64,000 nt of DNA, taken from NCBI RefSeq assembly GCF_030161595.1, contig NZ_BSUM01000001.1:558001-622000 (forward strand), given 5' to 3'. This DNA is from Litorihabitans aurantiacus (GTDB taxonomy: Bacteria; Actinomycetota; Actinomycetes; Actinomycetales; Beutenbergiaceae). The translations under genes were made by a program, and so were the position numbers. Below, piece after piece: positions 8,411 to 17,154 of the stretch (within the stretch, counting starts at the first letter, position 1; every line of letters begins with the position of its first letter). Under the pieces are notes generated by a model. It had not been told where the DNA came from. It searched no databases and saw only the letters and a program-made list of their open reading frames with translations.

Positions 8411-9724
8411 TCAGCGCAGCGGGTCGAGGGGGCGCAGCACCTCGGGCACGACGCCGGTCACCACCGTCTCGGCCAGCAGCTCGCCGGTGAGGGGTCCGAG
8501 CGTCACGCCCCACATGCCGTGCCCACCCCCGAGCAGGACACGTGGTGAGCGCGTCGGGCCGACGAGGGGGAGCCCGTCGGTGGTGCACGGCCGGGAGCCG
8601 ACCCACTCCTGCTGACGGTCGTCGAAGTCGGCACCGGTGATCATGGGCTCGGCCGCGCGACGGATTGCCTCGATGCGGCGGCGGTCCAGGGGTTCGCCGG
8701 GCCGGCGGAACTCCATCATCCCCGCGACGCGGAGGCGACCGCGGAGCGGGGTGCAGGCGACGCGCTGGGCCGGGAGGTAGAACGGGCCGGAGGGCAGGTG
8801 CTCGACCGGCACCGTGAAGGAGTACCCGCGGCCCGCCTGGACGACGCGCCGGACGCCGACCGTGTGCGCCAGCTCGCCGAGGCGAGCACCGGACGCGAGG
8901 ACGACGACGTCGGCGCTGTGGTGCGCGCCGTCGTGGTCCCCGCGGGCGGTGCGGCCGCGGGGCGGGACGCCGGTGTGGTCGACGACGCGCACCCCGGCCG
9001 GTCGCCGGGGGTCGCCGCCGCTCACGGACGTGACGCGCAGGCCCTCGACGATGCGGACGCCGTCGCGCCGCACGAGGTCCGCGAGGGCCTCGAGGAAGCG
9101 AGGCGGGTCGATGTGCCGCGTGCCGTGGAGCAGGACGCCGGCCTCGACGCGGTCGGAGGCCGCGGGCACGAGGGCGCGCACGCCGTCGCCGTCGAGGAGC
9201 TCGTGGGGCGCCTCCTGGCCGGACTCGGCGATGATGCGCAGCTCGTGCAGGAGCGTGGCGCGGTCGGTCTCGCGGGCGTACGCGGCGACGAACGGGACCT
9301 CGGCCCGGGTGGGTACGCTCAGGCCGTGCTCGGCGAGCGTGTCGTAGGCGGTCAGCGCCCGTGCGTTGAGGGGGACGAGCGCGGCCATGCTGCGCCGCCA
9401 CGCGTCCCAGGTGCAGTGCCGCAGGAATCCGGCGAGGAACCGCAGGAGGTTCGGGTCGGCGCGGAGGGGGACGTACACGGGTGACGACGGCGAGGCGAGC
9501 GCCCGGAGCCCGGCCGCGAGGATCGAGGGGTCGGGGAGCGGGATGGTGAGCGTGGGGGTGAGCCAGCCGGCGTTGCCCCAGGAGGCGCCGGCGCCGACGT
9601 GCTCGGCCTCGAGGACGGTGACCTCGAGCCCGGCGCGGCGCAGGTGGTGGGCGGTCGAGAGCCCGACGATGCCGGCGCCGACGACGATCGCGGTCCGCGG
9701 CTGGGGGAAGCGGCGAGTGGCCAT
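8411..9724 (-). CDS. FAD-dependent D-amino acid dehydrogenase / glycine oxidase-like (DadA family)
   Basis: This enzyme of about 437 residues has an N-terminal dinucleotide-binding Rossmann motif (VVGAGIVGLSTA) and the DadA-type SWGNAGWLTPT block, ending with a GHGMWGVTLGP FAD-contact loop. DAO/DadA proteins oxidise amines or D-amino acids to imines with FAD. The substrate cannot be read from sequence. The ATG at 9724 is preferred to the GTG at 9739 because GGTGGGA lies about 9 nt upstream of it. The gene converges on the sugar importer operon. Confidence 0.85.
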   Translation of the reverse strand: MATRRFPQPRTAIVVGAGIVGLSTAHHLRRAGLEVTVLEAEHVGAGASWGNAGWLTPTLTIPLPDPSILAAGLRALASPSSPVYVPLRADPNLLRFLAGFLRHCTWDAWRRSMAALVPLNARALTAYDTLAEHGLSVPTRAEVPFVAAYARETDRATLLHELRIIAESGQEAPHELLDGDGVRALVPAASDRVEAGVLLHGTRHIDPPRFLEALADLVRRDGVRIVEGLRVTSVSGGDPRRPAGVRVVDHTGVPPRGRTARGDHDGAHHSADVVVLASGARLGELAHTVGVRRVVQAGRGYSFTVPVEHLPSGPFYLPAQRVACTPLRGRLRVAGMMEFRRPGEPLDRRRIEAIRRAAEPMITGADFDDRQQEWVGSRPCTTDGLPLVGPTRSPRVLLGGGHGMWGVTLGPLTGELLAETVVTGVVPEVLRPLDPLR

Positions 9725-9893
9725 GACCGATCGTCCCACCGCAGGGCCCTCCGGGCGAGGGCGGGCCGTGCCGGGGGTGCGCGACCCCCGCAGCCACTCG
9801 AGAGTCCGCTCGGCGGTCGGACCTCGGCCGCCGCCCGGAGCGTCGAGTTCGTGCCTCCCGGGCGACTCCGCGGTTCGCTGGAGCCCGCTGCAC

Positions 9894-9960
9894 CGAGTTC
9901 GGGCCTCCGCCGCGAGTTCGCGGGCGCTGTGCGCGCTCTCGCGCCGGAGCCCCGAGCTTG
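9894..9960. repeat. Palindromic element, degenerate copy
   Basis: Arms 9894-9922 and 9932-9960 (29 nt each, 9-nt loop) pair at about 23 of 29 positions. The left arm starts CGAGTTCGGGCCTCCGCCGC and is nearly identical to the left arm of the copy at 10018. A third, weaker trace starts at 9844. It lies in the 378-bp gap between the carbonic anhydrase and oxidoreductase genes. Confidence 0.75.
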
Positions 9961-10017
9961 AGGATCTCGGCGGCGCCGGTGGAGGGGTGCTGCCGGCGCG
10001 GAGGTCAGGCTCTGCCG

Positions 10018-10084
10018 CGAGTTCGGGCTTCCGCCGCGAGTTCGCGTGCGCCGTGCGCGAACTCGCGCGGGAAGCCCGAACTCG
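10018..10084. repeat. 67-bp near-perfect palindromic element
   Basis: Arms 10018-10046 and 10056-10084 pair at 27 of 29 positions around a 9-nt loop. GCCGCGAGTTCG is itself repeated directly at 10014-10025 and 10033-10044, so the arm is built from a 19-bp tandem unit. It begins just downstream of the carbonic anhydrase stop and could be an intergenic REP-like element or a transcript 3' end structure. Confidence 0.85.
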
Positions 10085-10102
10085 GGGAGGCGCCCCCTCC
10101 GG

Positions 10103-10789
10103 TCAGGCGGTGGCGGGCTTCACGCCGACGTCGCCCTGGACCGCGACGAGGCGGGCGCGGCCGTCGGCGAGCGCGTACTCGACGCCGACGACGGCGAGGG
10201 TGCCCTCCTCGATGCGTCGCGCGAGCGTGGCGGAGTAGGCCGTCAGTGTCCGCGTGGTGGTCTCGACGTGCTCGCGCAGCAGGACGTCGGCGTCGGGGAG
10301 GTGGGCGTCGCCCCTGCCGAGGGCGGCGGCGAGCGTGCGCTGCGAGACGATGCTCGGGATGACCCGGTCGACGATCGCCCGCACGAATCCGGGCGGCATC
10401 GTGCCGGTCTCGAGGGCGTCGATCGCCGCCTGGACGGCGCCGCAGCTGTCGTGGCCGAGGACGACGACGAGCGGCGTACCGAGCACCTCGACGCCGTACT
10501 CGATCGAGCCGATGATCGTGGTGTCGATGACGTGACCGGCGGTCCGCACGACGAACGCGTCGCCGAGGCCCTGGTCGAAGATGATCTCGGCCGCGAGGCG
10601 GGAGTCCGAGCACCCGAAGATCACCGCGAACGGGTGCTGGGCGGCCGCGATCTCACGGCGGCGCTGCAGGTCCTGGGCGGGGTGCGTGGCGGCCTCGGAC
10701 AGGAAGCGCTCGTTGCCCTCGACGAGGGCCGCCCAGGCCTCGGCGGGCGTGGTGGGGCGGTGCGCGGCGGGGGTGGCGGGCGTGGTCAC
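10103..10789 (-). CDS. Beta-class carbonic anhydrase
   Basis: The 228-residue protein interconverts CO2 and bicarbonate, the substrate of the biotin carboxylases encoded further along. Zinc ligands and catalytic pair are visible in the CSDSR block (Cys, Asp/Arg) and in the LGHDSCGA block (His and Cys). The GTG start at 10789 overlaps the TGA of the upstream sugar kinase (GTGA), so the two are translationally coupled. An upstream in-frame extension exists but is Arg-rich and overlaps the kinase, so it is rejected. Confidence 0.92.
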   Translation of the reverse strand: MTTPATPAAHRPTTPAEAWAALVEGNERFLSEAATHPAQDLQRRREIAAAQHPFAVIFGCSDSRLAAEIIFDQGLGDAFVVRTAGHVIDTTIIGSIEYGVEVLGTPLVVVLGHDSCGAVQAAIDALETGTMPPGFVRAIVDRVIPSIVSQRTLAAALGRGDAHLPDADVLLREHVETTTRTLTAYSATLARRIEEGTLAVVGVEYALADGRARLVAVQGDVGVKPATA

Positions 10790-11700
10790 GACTGGTCCAG
10801 CTCCTGACGGGTGGGCGGGTTGGCGCCGGGGCGCGAGACGGTGATGGCCGCGATGCGCGCGGCCTGCTCCAGCAGTCCGGTGAGCGCCTCGACGTCGATC
10901 GCGGCGATCGCGTCGTGGCGTCCACCGCCGACGAGGCCGGCGCTCCACAGCCCGTCGACGAGGCCACCCATGAACGAGTCACCCGCCCCGACGGTGTCGG
11001 CGACGTCGACGCGCGGAGCGGCGACCGACACCTCGACCCCGGCGGCGGTGACGGCGAACGAGCCCGCCGCACCCAGGGTCACGACGACCAGGGCGGGCCC
11101 GGAGGCCGCCCAGGCGCGGGCGACGTCCTGGGGCGGGGTGCCGGGCTCGAGCCACTCGAGGTCCTCGTCGGAGACCTTCACCACGTCGGTCGCGGCGACC
11201 AGGGCGAGCACGTCGGGACGGACGTCGTCCCGCGCACCCATGATGCTCGGTCGCAGGTTGGGGTCGTAGGTGAGGACGGCGCGGCGACGGGCGCTCCCGA
11301 GGAGTGCGGCGACCTTGGTGGCGCCGGGCTGGAGGACCGCACCGATCGAGCCGACGTGGACGACCACCGTGTCGTCGGCGACCCGGTGCTCGGGGTAGTC
11401 GATCTCGAGGTCGAAGTCGTAGGTCGCGGAGCCGTCGGGGCCGATGAGCGCCCGCGCGGTCGAGGTGCGGGCGGCGCGCTGCGAGCCGGAGGCGATGAGG
11501 ACCCGGCTGGCCTCGAGGTGCTCGCGGACGAGGTCGCCGTTCGCGTCCTCGCCGAGCCACGTCAGCAGCTGGGCCTCCCGGCCGAGGCGGGCGAGGCCGA
11601 TGGCGACGTTGGCGGGCGATCCGCCGGGATAGGCGAGGGGGTCGGTCCCCGGGCGCTCGACGATGTCGACGAGCGCCTCACCGATCACGAGGGCCTGCAT
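10786..11700 (-). CDS. PfkB family carbohydrate kinase (fructokinase-like)
   Basis: This 304-residue ribokinase-fold enzyme phosphorylates a sugar with ATP. The N-terminal sugar-binding block PGGSPANVAIGLARLG and the C-terminal PfkB signature DTVGAGDSFMGG with the catalytic Asp are intact. The start MQALVIGEALVDI is characteristic of bacterial fructokinases. The ATG at 11700 shares one base with the xseB stop (TGATG), so it is cotranscribed with the exonuclease VII genes although unrelated in function. Exact sugar is uncertain. Confidence 0.88.
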   Translation of the reverse strand: MQALVIGEALVDIVERPGTDPLAYPGGSPANVAIGLARLGREAQLLTWLGEDANGDLVREHLEASRVLIASGSQRAARTSTARALIGPDGSATYDFDLEIDYPEHRVADDTVVVHVGSIGAVLQPGATKVAALLGSARRRAVLTYDPNLRPSIMGARDDVRPDVLALVAATDVVKVSDEDLEWLEPGTPPQDVARAWAASGPALVVVTLGAAGSFAVTAAGVEVSVAAPRVDVADTVGAGDSFMGGLVDGLWSAGLVGGGRHDAIAAIDVEALTGLLEQAARIAAITVSRPGANPPTRQELDQS

Positions 11701-11960
11701 CACGCGTCCTTCGGGGTGTTGTCGGCGGTGGCACCCTGCTGGGCCGCGTCCCGTTCGGCGGCGACCGCTCGCAGGCGCGTCCGGGCGCCGTCGAGCCACG
11801 TCTGGCAGTGGGCGGCGAGCGCCTCGCCGCGCTCCCAGGCCTTCATCGAGTCCTCGAGGGACGCCGAGCCCTGCTCGAGGCGCTGGACGACCTCGACCAG
11901 CTCGGCACGGGCCTGCTCGTACGTCAGCGTTGTCACGTCAGCAGTCACGGGTGCACTCAC
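11700..11960 (-). CDS. xseB: Exodeoxyribonuclease VII small subunit
   Basis: The 86-residue protein has the XseB pattern: a YEQARAELVEVVQRLEQG helix, SLEDSMKAWERGEAL, then a charged tail. Several XseB chains bind one XseA to form exonuclease VII, which degrades single-stranded DNA to oligonucleotides. It follows xseA by 9 nt and overlaps the kinase gene. The GTG start is the first in frame; later GTGs in the first ten codons cannot be excluded. Confidence 0.93.
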   Translation of the reverse strand: MSAPVTADVTTLTYEQARAELVEVVQRLEQGSASLEDSMKAWERGEALAAHCQTWLDGARTRLRAVAAERDAAQQGATADNTPKDA

Positions 11961-11969
11961 GTCCTCAAG

Positions 11970-13286
11970 TCAACCAGAGATGGTGGGGGTGGTCGGGGTC
12001 GTCTGACTCGTGGACGGAGCCGCCGGGGAGGACGGCGCCGCGGGCGACGTGCCGGTGACGGCGAGCGCGAGCCGCCCGGAGGCGACGAAGGCCTCGAGCG
12101 GCTGGCCGTCGGTCACCTCGGTCGCGTCCTGCACGACATGACCCTCCGAGGTCCGCAGCACGGCGTAGCCGCGCTCGAGGGTGGACTGCGGGGACAGGGC
12201 GCGCACCTGGGACGCGAGCGCACCGATCCCGACGGCGGCGCGCTCCAGCCGGGCGTCGAGCGTCCGGCGCATCCCGGCCACGTCGCGCGCGAGGGACTCC
12301 TCGCGGCTCGTCACCATGACCGACGGGTCGGCCATGACCGGCCGGGTGCGCAGCGCGGTGAGGCGCTCCTGCTCGGCGCGCAGCCGCGCGCCGACGGCGT
12401 GCTCGAGGCGGCGGCGCGCGGTGTCGAGGCCGTGGCGCTCGGCGACGACGTCGGGCACGACCCGCTTGGCCGCGTCCGTCGGCGTCGAGGCGCGGTAGTC
12501 GGCGACGAGGTCGAGGAGCGGGGCGTCGGTCTCGTGGCCGATGGCGGAGACGATCGGCGTGGTCGCCTCGGACACGACACGGACGAGCGCCTCGTTGGAG
12601 AACGGGAGCAGGTCCTCCACGGAACCACCCCCGCGGGTCACGACGATGACGTCGACCTCGGGGTTCGCGTCGAGCTCGGTGATGGCGCGGCTGACCTCGC
12701 CGACGGCCTTGACCCCCTGCACCGCGACCTGGCGCACCTCGAACCGCACCTCGGGGAAGCGGTCGCGGGCGTTGACGAGGACGTCGTCCATCGCCTTGGC
12801 CTCGCGGCCGCAGACGAGCCCGACGCACGCGGGCAGGAACGGGAGGGCTCGCTTGCGCCGCGCGTCGAACAGGCCCTCGGCGGCGAGGACCCGGCGGAGC
12901 TGCTCGATCCGCGCGAGGAGCTCACCCAGCCCCACGGGGCGGATGTCGCGCGCCTGGAGCGAGAGGTCGCCGCGCTTGGCGTAGAAGGACGGCTTGGCCT
13001 GCACGACGACGTGCGTGCCCGGTGCCAGCGGCGTCGCGACGCGGTCGAGCACCTCGGAGAACGCGGTCAGGCGCAGGGACATGTCGGCCGCGTTGTCGCG
13101 CAGGGTGAAGAAGCTCATCCCGGCACGACGGTTGGCCTCGACGATCTGCCCCTCGACCCAGACGGGCGACATCTTCCCGATGTAGTCGGCCATCTTCGCC
13201 GAGAGCAGGCGCAGCGGCCACGGACGCTCGGCGGTGGTGTCGAGGGCGCGCTCGGGCAGCGGCTGCGGTGCGGGGGAGGAGGTCAC
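11970..13286 (-). CDS. xseA: Exodeoxyribonuclease VII large subunit
   Basis: The 438-residue catalytic subunit carries an N-terminal OB-fold (VEGQIVEANRRAGMSFFTLRD), then the nuclease domain with GLVCGREAKAMDDVL, VIVVTRGGGSVEDLLPFSNE and IVSAIGHETDAPLLDLVADYRA blocks, and a helical C-terminal part ending with a Ser/Pro/Thr-rich tail. Order and length are normal. It functions with xseB immediately downstream in DNA repair and recombination. Confidence 0.95.
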   Translation of the reverse strand: MTSSPAPQPLPERALDTTAERPWPLRLLSAKMADYIGKMSPVWVEGQIVEANRRAGMSFFTLRDNAADMSLRLTAFSEVLDRVATPLAPGTHVVVQAKPSFYAKRGDLSLQARDIRPVGLGELLARIEQLRRVLAAEGLFDARRKRALPFLPACVGLVCGREAKAMDDVLVNARDRFPEVRFEVRQVAVQGVKAVGEVSRAITELDANPEVDVIVVTRGGGSVEDLLPFSNEALVRVVSEATTPIVSAIGHETDAPLLDLVADYRASTPTDAAKRVVPDVVAERHGLDTARRRLEHAVGARLRAEQERLTALRTRPVMADPSVMVTSREESLARDVAGMRRTLDARLERAAVGIGALASQVRALSPQSTLERGYAVLRTSEGHVVQDATEVTDGQPLEAFVASGRLALAVTGTSPAAPSSPAAPSTSQTTPTTPTISG

Positions 13287-13404
13287 GGCGTCCAGCCTGC
13301 CGCACGGCGAGACGCGGTCGGACCGGCTGTGGACGCCCCAGGTGCGCGACGGCGCCCACGTGGGGCGGGCGCCGCCGGCGCGACCCGCAGATCAGGCACT
13401 GCGA

Positions 13405-15078
13405 TCACGCGGACGCTCGGCCTCGCCGCGCTGCGCGGTCGGAGGCCGCGTCGCCGTCGTCGGCGCCGGCGATCTCGCCGAGCAGGTCGTCCTGCACCCC
13501 GGCGGCTTCGAGCGCCGCCTGCTGCTCGGCACGGTCACGAGCGATCTCGGCGTCGGTCAGCTCGACGACGTGCAGGTCGGACTTCTGCGCGGGGACCGCG
13601 AGGACCTCGAGCGGCGGCGGCACCTCGAACGCGGTGTCGAGGCCCTGCAGCGCGCTGAACTTGCGCACCTGCGGCACCACGCGGGAGTCGAGCGAGGACG
13701 TCATCTTGTTGAACTGGTCGACCGTCCCGTTGAGCTTCTTGGACAGCTGCTCGAGGTGCCCGCCGAAGATCGCGAGGCGCTTGTGGAGCTCGCGCCCCAC
13801 GGCGAAGACCTGTCCGGCCTCGGCCGCGAGCTTCTCCTGCCGCCACGTGTAGGCCACGGTCCGCAGCAGCGCCACCAGCGTCGCGGGGGTGGCGGGGACG
13901 ACGTTGCGCTCGAACGCGTACTCCTGGAGCGACGGGTCCTGCTCGAGCGCCGCGTTGAGAAACACCTCCGACGGCACGAACATCACCGTGAACTCCGGAG
14001 TCGCCTCCAGGTGGGACCAGTACTCCTTGCCGCTCAGCTGGTCGATGTGGGTGCGCATGTGCCGGGCGTGGGCCAGGAGGCGCTTGGCGCGCGTGGCGTC
14101 GTCGCGCGCCTCCATCGCCTCGAGGTAGCCGTTGAACGCGACCTTGGAGTCCACGACGACCTGCTTGCCGTCCGGGAGCGAGACCACGAGGTCGGGTCGC
14201 AGCTTCCCGCCCTCGAGCTGCACCTGCTCGGTGAATGACACGTGCTCGACCATGCCCGCCGCCTCGACGGTGCGGCGCAGCTGCATCTCGCCCCACTGCC
14301 CGCGCACCTGCGGGGCGCGCAGCGCGTTGACGAGCGCCGACGTCTCCGTGCGCAGCTGCTCCGAGGACTCCTGCATCCCGCGGACCTGCTGCGCCAGCGC
14401 GGCGTGCGCCTCGAGGCGCGCCTTCTCCGCCGTCGTCATCTCCTCCTTGACCTGCCCGAGCGTCTGAGCGAGCGGTGCGACGAGCTGCTTGACGGCCTCC
14501 TCGCGCTTGGCGAGCTCGGCGGCGCCCTCGCCGTGGGTGCGCTTGAGCCGCTCCTCGGCCTGGGCCAGGAACGCCTCGGTGTTGGCGGCGAGCGCCTTCT
14601 TCGAGAGCGCGTCGAACTCGTCGGCGAGGCGCTTGGTGTCGCCACGCAGCTCTGCGATCCGTGCCTCGGCGTCGGCGCGCAGCTTCGTCTCGCGGGCCTC
14701 GCCGTCGGCCCGGCGCTGCGCCTCGGCCTCCGCGTGCCGGCGCTCGAGCGACTCGAGCGCGGCCGCGTGCCGCTCCTCTGCCTCCGCGACCGCACGCGCC
14801 CCGCGCCGCTCGGCCTCCCCGAGGCGTGCTGCCGCGTCCTCGCGGGCCTGGGCGGCCGTGCGCTCGTGCGTTCCGCGCGCCTCCTCGAGCGCGAGCGCCC
14901 CGGCCTCGCGCACCTGCTCGAGCTGCGCCGTCGCGCCCTCGAGACGCGAGGTGAGCGCGCTGACCTCGGCCGACGCGGACGAGGCGTTCGAGGCCGCGCG
15001 GCCCTGCGCGAGCAGGAACCCGACGACCCCGCCGACGGCGAGGGCGGCGAGGGCCAGAAGGAGGCTCGTGATGTCCAT
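13405..15078 (-). CDS. rmuC: DNA recombination protein RmuC
   Basis: The 557-residue protein has an N-terminal membrane anchor (residues 1-28), a long Ala/Glu/Arg-rich coiled coil to about residue 250, and a C-terminal RmuC nuclease-like domain with RGQWGEMQLRRTVEAAGM and LVVSLPDGKQVVVDSKVAF. RmuC limits DNA inversions and rearrangements in E. coli; its biochemical role is not settled. The C-terminal 60 residues are acidic and variable. Divergently transcribed from ychF, 106 bp away. Confidence 0.93.
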   Translation of the reverse strand: MDITSLLLALAALAVGGVVGFLLAQGRAASNASSASAEVSALTSRLEGATAQLEQVREAGALALEEARGTHERTAAQAREDAAARLGEAERRGARAVAEAEERHAAALESLERRHAEAEAQRRADGEARETKLRADAEARIAELRGDTKRLADEFDALSKKALAANTEAFLAQAEERLKRTHGEGAAELAKREEAVKQLVAPLAQTLGQVKEEMTTAEKARLEAHAALAQQVRGMQESSEQLRTETSALVNALRAPQVRGQWGEMQLRRTVEAAGMVEHVSFTEQVQLEGGKLRPDLVVSLPDGKQVVVDSKVAFNGYLEAMEARDDATRAKRLLAHARHMRTHIDQLSGKEYWSHLEATPEFTVMFVPSEVFLNAALEQDPSLQEYAFERNVVPATPATLVALLRTVAYTWRQEKLAAEAGQVFAVGRELHKRLAIFGGHLEQLSKKLNGTVDQFNKMTSSLDSRVVPQVRKFSALQGLDTAFEVPPPLEVLAVPAQKSDLHVVELTDAEIARDRAEQQAALEAAGVQDDLLGEIAGADDGDAASDRAARRGRASA

Positions 15079-15170
15079 GACGTCAGTCGACCACAGACCA
15101 CCGACATCGACGTCGGCGACGGGCCGCGGGCTGCGGGCACGGCCTCACGAGCGGGGACTGCGGCGCCATC

Positions 15171-15176
15171 TAGACT
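15171..15176 (+). promoter_or_regulatory. -10 box for near-leaderless ychF transcript
   Basis: TAGACT ends 8 nt before the GTG start. With transcription starting about 7 nt after the -10 box, the mRNA would begin at or within 1-2 nt of the start codon. Confidence 0.5.
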
Positions 15177-15184
15177 GACGTCCC

Positions 15185-16264
15185 GTGGCTCTCACTATCG
15201 GCATCGTCGGCCTGCCCAACGTCGGCAAGTCCACCCTGTTCAACGCCCTGACCCGCGCGCAGGTGCTCGCGGCGAACTACCCGTTCGCCACGATCGAGCC
15301 GAACGTGGGTGTGGTGCCGCTGCCGGACCCGCGTCTGGACACGCTCGCGGAGGTCTTCGGCTCCGAGAAGATCGTGCCCGCGACCGTCTCCTTCGTCGAC
15401 ATCGCCGGGATCGTCAAGGGTGCGAGCGAGGGTGAGGGTCTGGGTAACCAGTTCCTGGCGAACATCCGCGAGGCCGACGCGATCTGCCTGGTCACGCGCG
15501 CGTTCGCGGACCCCGACGTCGTGCACGTGGACGGCCGCGTGGACGCGCTCGCCGACGTCGAGACGATCATCACCGAGCTGATCCTGTCCGACGTGCAGAC
15601 GCTAGAGAAGGCCGTGCCGCGCCTGGAGAAGGAGGTGCGCGGCAAGAAGGCCGAGCAGATCGTGCTCGACACCGCGCAGCAGGCGCTCGCGCTGCTCCTG
15701 ACCGGCGAGACCGTCGCCGCCCACCGCGGTGACTTCGACGCGGCCGCGCTCGCGCAGTTCGGCCTCATGAGCGCCAAGCCCTTCATCTACGCCGTCAACA
15801 CCGACGACGCCGGGCTGGCCGACACCGCCTTCCAGGAGCAGGTCCGCGCGCAGCTGGCTCCCGCCGACGTCATCTTCCTGGACGCGAAGTTCGAGTCCGA
15901 GCTCGTCGAGCTCGACGCCGACGACGCGGCCGAGATGCTCGCCGACTCCGGTCAGGACGAGGCGGGCCTGGACCAGCTCGCGCGCGTCGGCTTCCACACG
16001 CTCGGGCTGCAGACCTACCTGACTGCCGGGCCGAAGGAGGCGCGCGCCTGGACGATCCGCCGCGGGTGGACGGCGCCCCAGGCCGCCGGCGTGATCCACA
16101 CGGACTTCCAGAAGGGCTTCATCAAGGCCGAGATCACGTCCTTCGACGACCTCGTGGAGGCCGGCTCGGTGGCCGCCGCGCGCGCCGCGGGCAAGGCCCG
16201 CATGGAGGGCAAGGACTACGTGATGGTCGACGGCGACGTCGTCGAGTTCCGCTTCAACGTCTGA
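15185..16264 (+). CDS. ychF: Redox-regulated ATPase YchF (Obg-related)
   Basis: This 359-residue protein has the YchF G-domain with G1 GLPNVGKST, G2 region NYPFATIEPN, G3 DIAGIVKGAS and a NxxD-type G4 that lacks the usual GTP specificity, then the helical insertion and a C-terminal TGS domain (WTIRRGWTAPQAAGVIHTDF). YchF/OLA1 proteins hydrolyse ATP and bind ribosomes. Full length and intact. The GTG start has no Shine-Dalgarno site, in line with the promoter abutting it. Confidence 0.95.
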   Translation: MALTIGIVGLPNVGKSTLFNALTRAQVLAANYPFATIEPNVGVVPLPDPRLDTLAEVFGSEKIVPATVSFVDIAGIVKGASEGEGLGNQFLANIREADAICLVTRAFADPDVVHVDGRVDALADVETIITELILSDVQTLEKAVPRLEKEVRGKKAEQIVLDTAQQALALLLTGETVAAHRGDFDAAALAQFGLMSAKPFIYAVNTDDAGLADTAFQEQVRAQLAPADVIFLDAKFESELVELDADDAAEMLADSGQDEAGLDQLARVGFHTLGLQTYLTAGPKEARAWTIRRGWTAPQAAGVIHTDFQKGFIKAEITSFDDLVEAGSVAAARAAGKARMEGKDYVMVDGDVVEFRFNV

Positions 16265-16310
16265 CGGGCGCGGCCCGTCGAGGCCAACCACTCCGCCTGG
16301 GGCCGCGACG

Positions 16311-16874
16311 TCACCCGCGTGGGACGACCACGGACGCCAGGGCTCGTTCCATCGTCCGTCTCGTCGCGGGGTCGTCCTCGCGCCCGGCCGCCTCGGTCAG
16401 CACGGGAGCGAGTGCCTCGAGCCCGTGATAGCGGACGTTGTCAGCGGCCTGCGCCCGGACGACGGCGCTCCGGTCGAGCAGGCCGGCCGCACAAACGCGC
16501 TCGTGGGTCGGCGACGGCGGCGAGTGGCGCAGCCAGGTGAGGGCCTCTCGCCTGGTCCGGGCGAGCGGGCTGCGGGTGCGGTGCACCACGACGTCCATCG
16601 CCGCGGGGAACTCTGCGGCGAGCCGGCCGACCAGGTCTCCGACGGAGTCCCGGAGCACCGTCGAGCGGTGGTCGAGGAGCCGGACGAGGCCCGCGAAGGT
16701 GTCGTCGTCGAGCTCACCGTCGCGCAGCGCGGTCGCCGTCGCGTCGGCGGCTCGCCGGAAGGGCGTCGCCAGATCGGGGTACCGCGGTTCCAGGTAGGTC
16801 TCGATCCAGTGCTCGGGCACGCGGTAGGGCTTCGGTCGCACGGCGCTCTCGGGGGTCGTCGCTGGTCGCTGCAC
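16311..16874 (-). CDS. HEAT-repeat-like protein of unknown function
   Basis: The 187-residue product is mainly helical. From about residue 50 it shows HEAT-like helical pairs (for example LLDHRSTVLRDSVGDLVGRL and LLDRSAVVRAQAADNVRYHG). The N-terminus has a PKPYRVPEHWIETYLEPRYP stretch found in small bacterial hypotheticals. No catalytic motif is seen; HEAT arrays usually bind proteins. The GTG start is 1 nt after the stop of the shortened PIN toxin gene, so it is cotranscribed with that toxin-antitoxin pair. The long opposite-strand frames are judged shadows. Confidence 0.65.
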   Translation of the reverse strand: MQRPATTPESAVRPKPYRVPEHWIETYLEPRYPDLATPFRRAADATATALRDGELDDDTFAGLVRLLDHRSTVLRDSVGDLVGRLAAEFPAAMDVVVHRTRSPLARTRREALTWLRHSPPSPTHERVCAAGLLDRSAVVRAQAADNVRYHGLEALAPVLTEAAGREDDPATRRTMERALASVVVPRG

Positions 16875-16875
16875 G

Positions 16876-17154
16876 TCAGGCCGGTGAGACGACCCGCAGG
16901 CCGTGGCTCTGGGCCGCCGCTGCGAGGCGGACGTCGGAGGTGAGCACCGCGTCGGCCTCGACGCTCAGCGCTCCTGCGAGGTGCAGCGCATCGAGACTGC
17001 GCAGTCCGGGGTCGGGGTAGTGGCCCGCCTCGCGGTACTGGTCCCGGCTGAGCGGCGTGGGGTTGACGCCGTCGAGCACGGTGGAGATCAGCAACGTCAC
17101 CATCGCCGACGTGTCCCCGTCGACCAGCGGTGCCGCGGGCGCGGACGTCACCAC
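16876..17154 (-). CDS. PIN-domain (VapC-like) toxin with apparent internal deletion
   Basis: The 92-residue protein has both ends of a PIN toxin: the first active-site Asp in DTSAMVTLL near residue 14, and the C-terminal RSLDALHLAGAL plus VLTSDVRLAAAA blocks with the other acidic residues. The middle of the domain, including the conserved central Glu, is absent, so it is about 35-40 residues shorter than the usual 125-135. It is therefore probably inactive. The start overlaps the antitoxin stop, a normal toxin-antitoxin layout. Confidence 0.7.
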   Translation of the reverse strand: MVTSAPAAPLVDGDTSAMVTLLISTVLDGVNPTPLSRDQYREAGHYPDPGLRSLDALHLAGALSVEADAVLTSDVRLAAAAQSHGLRVVSPA

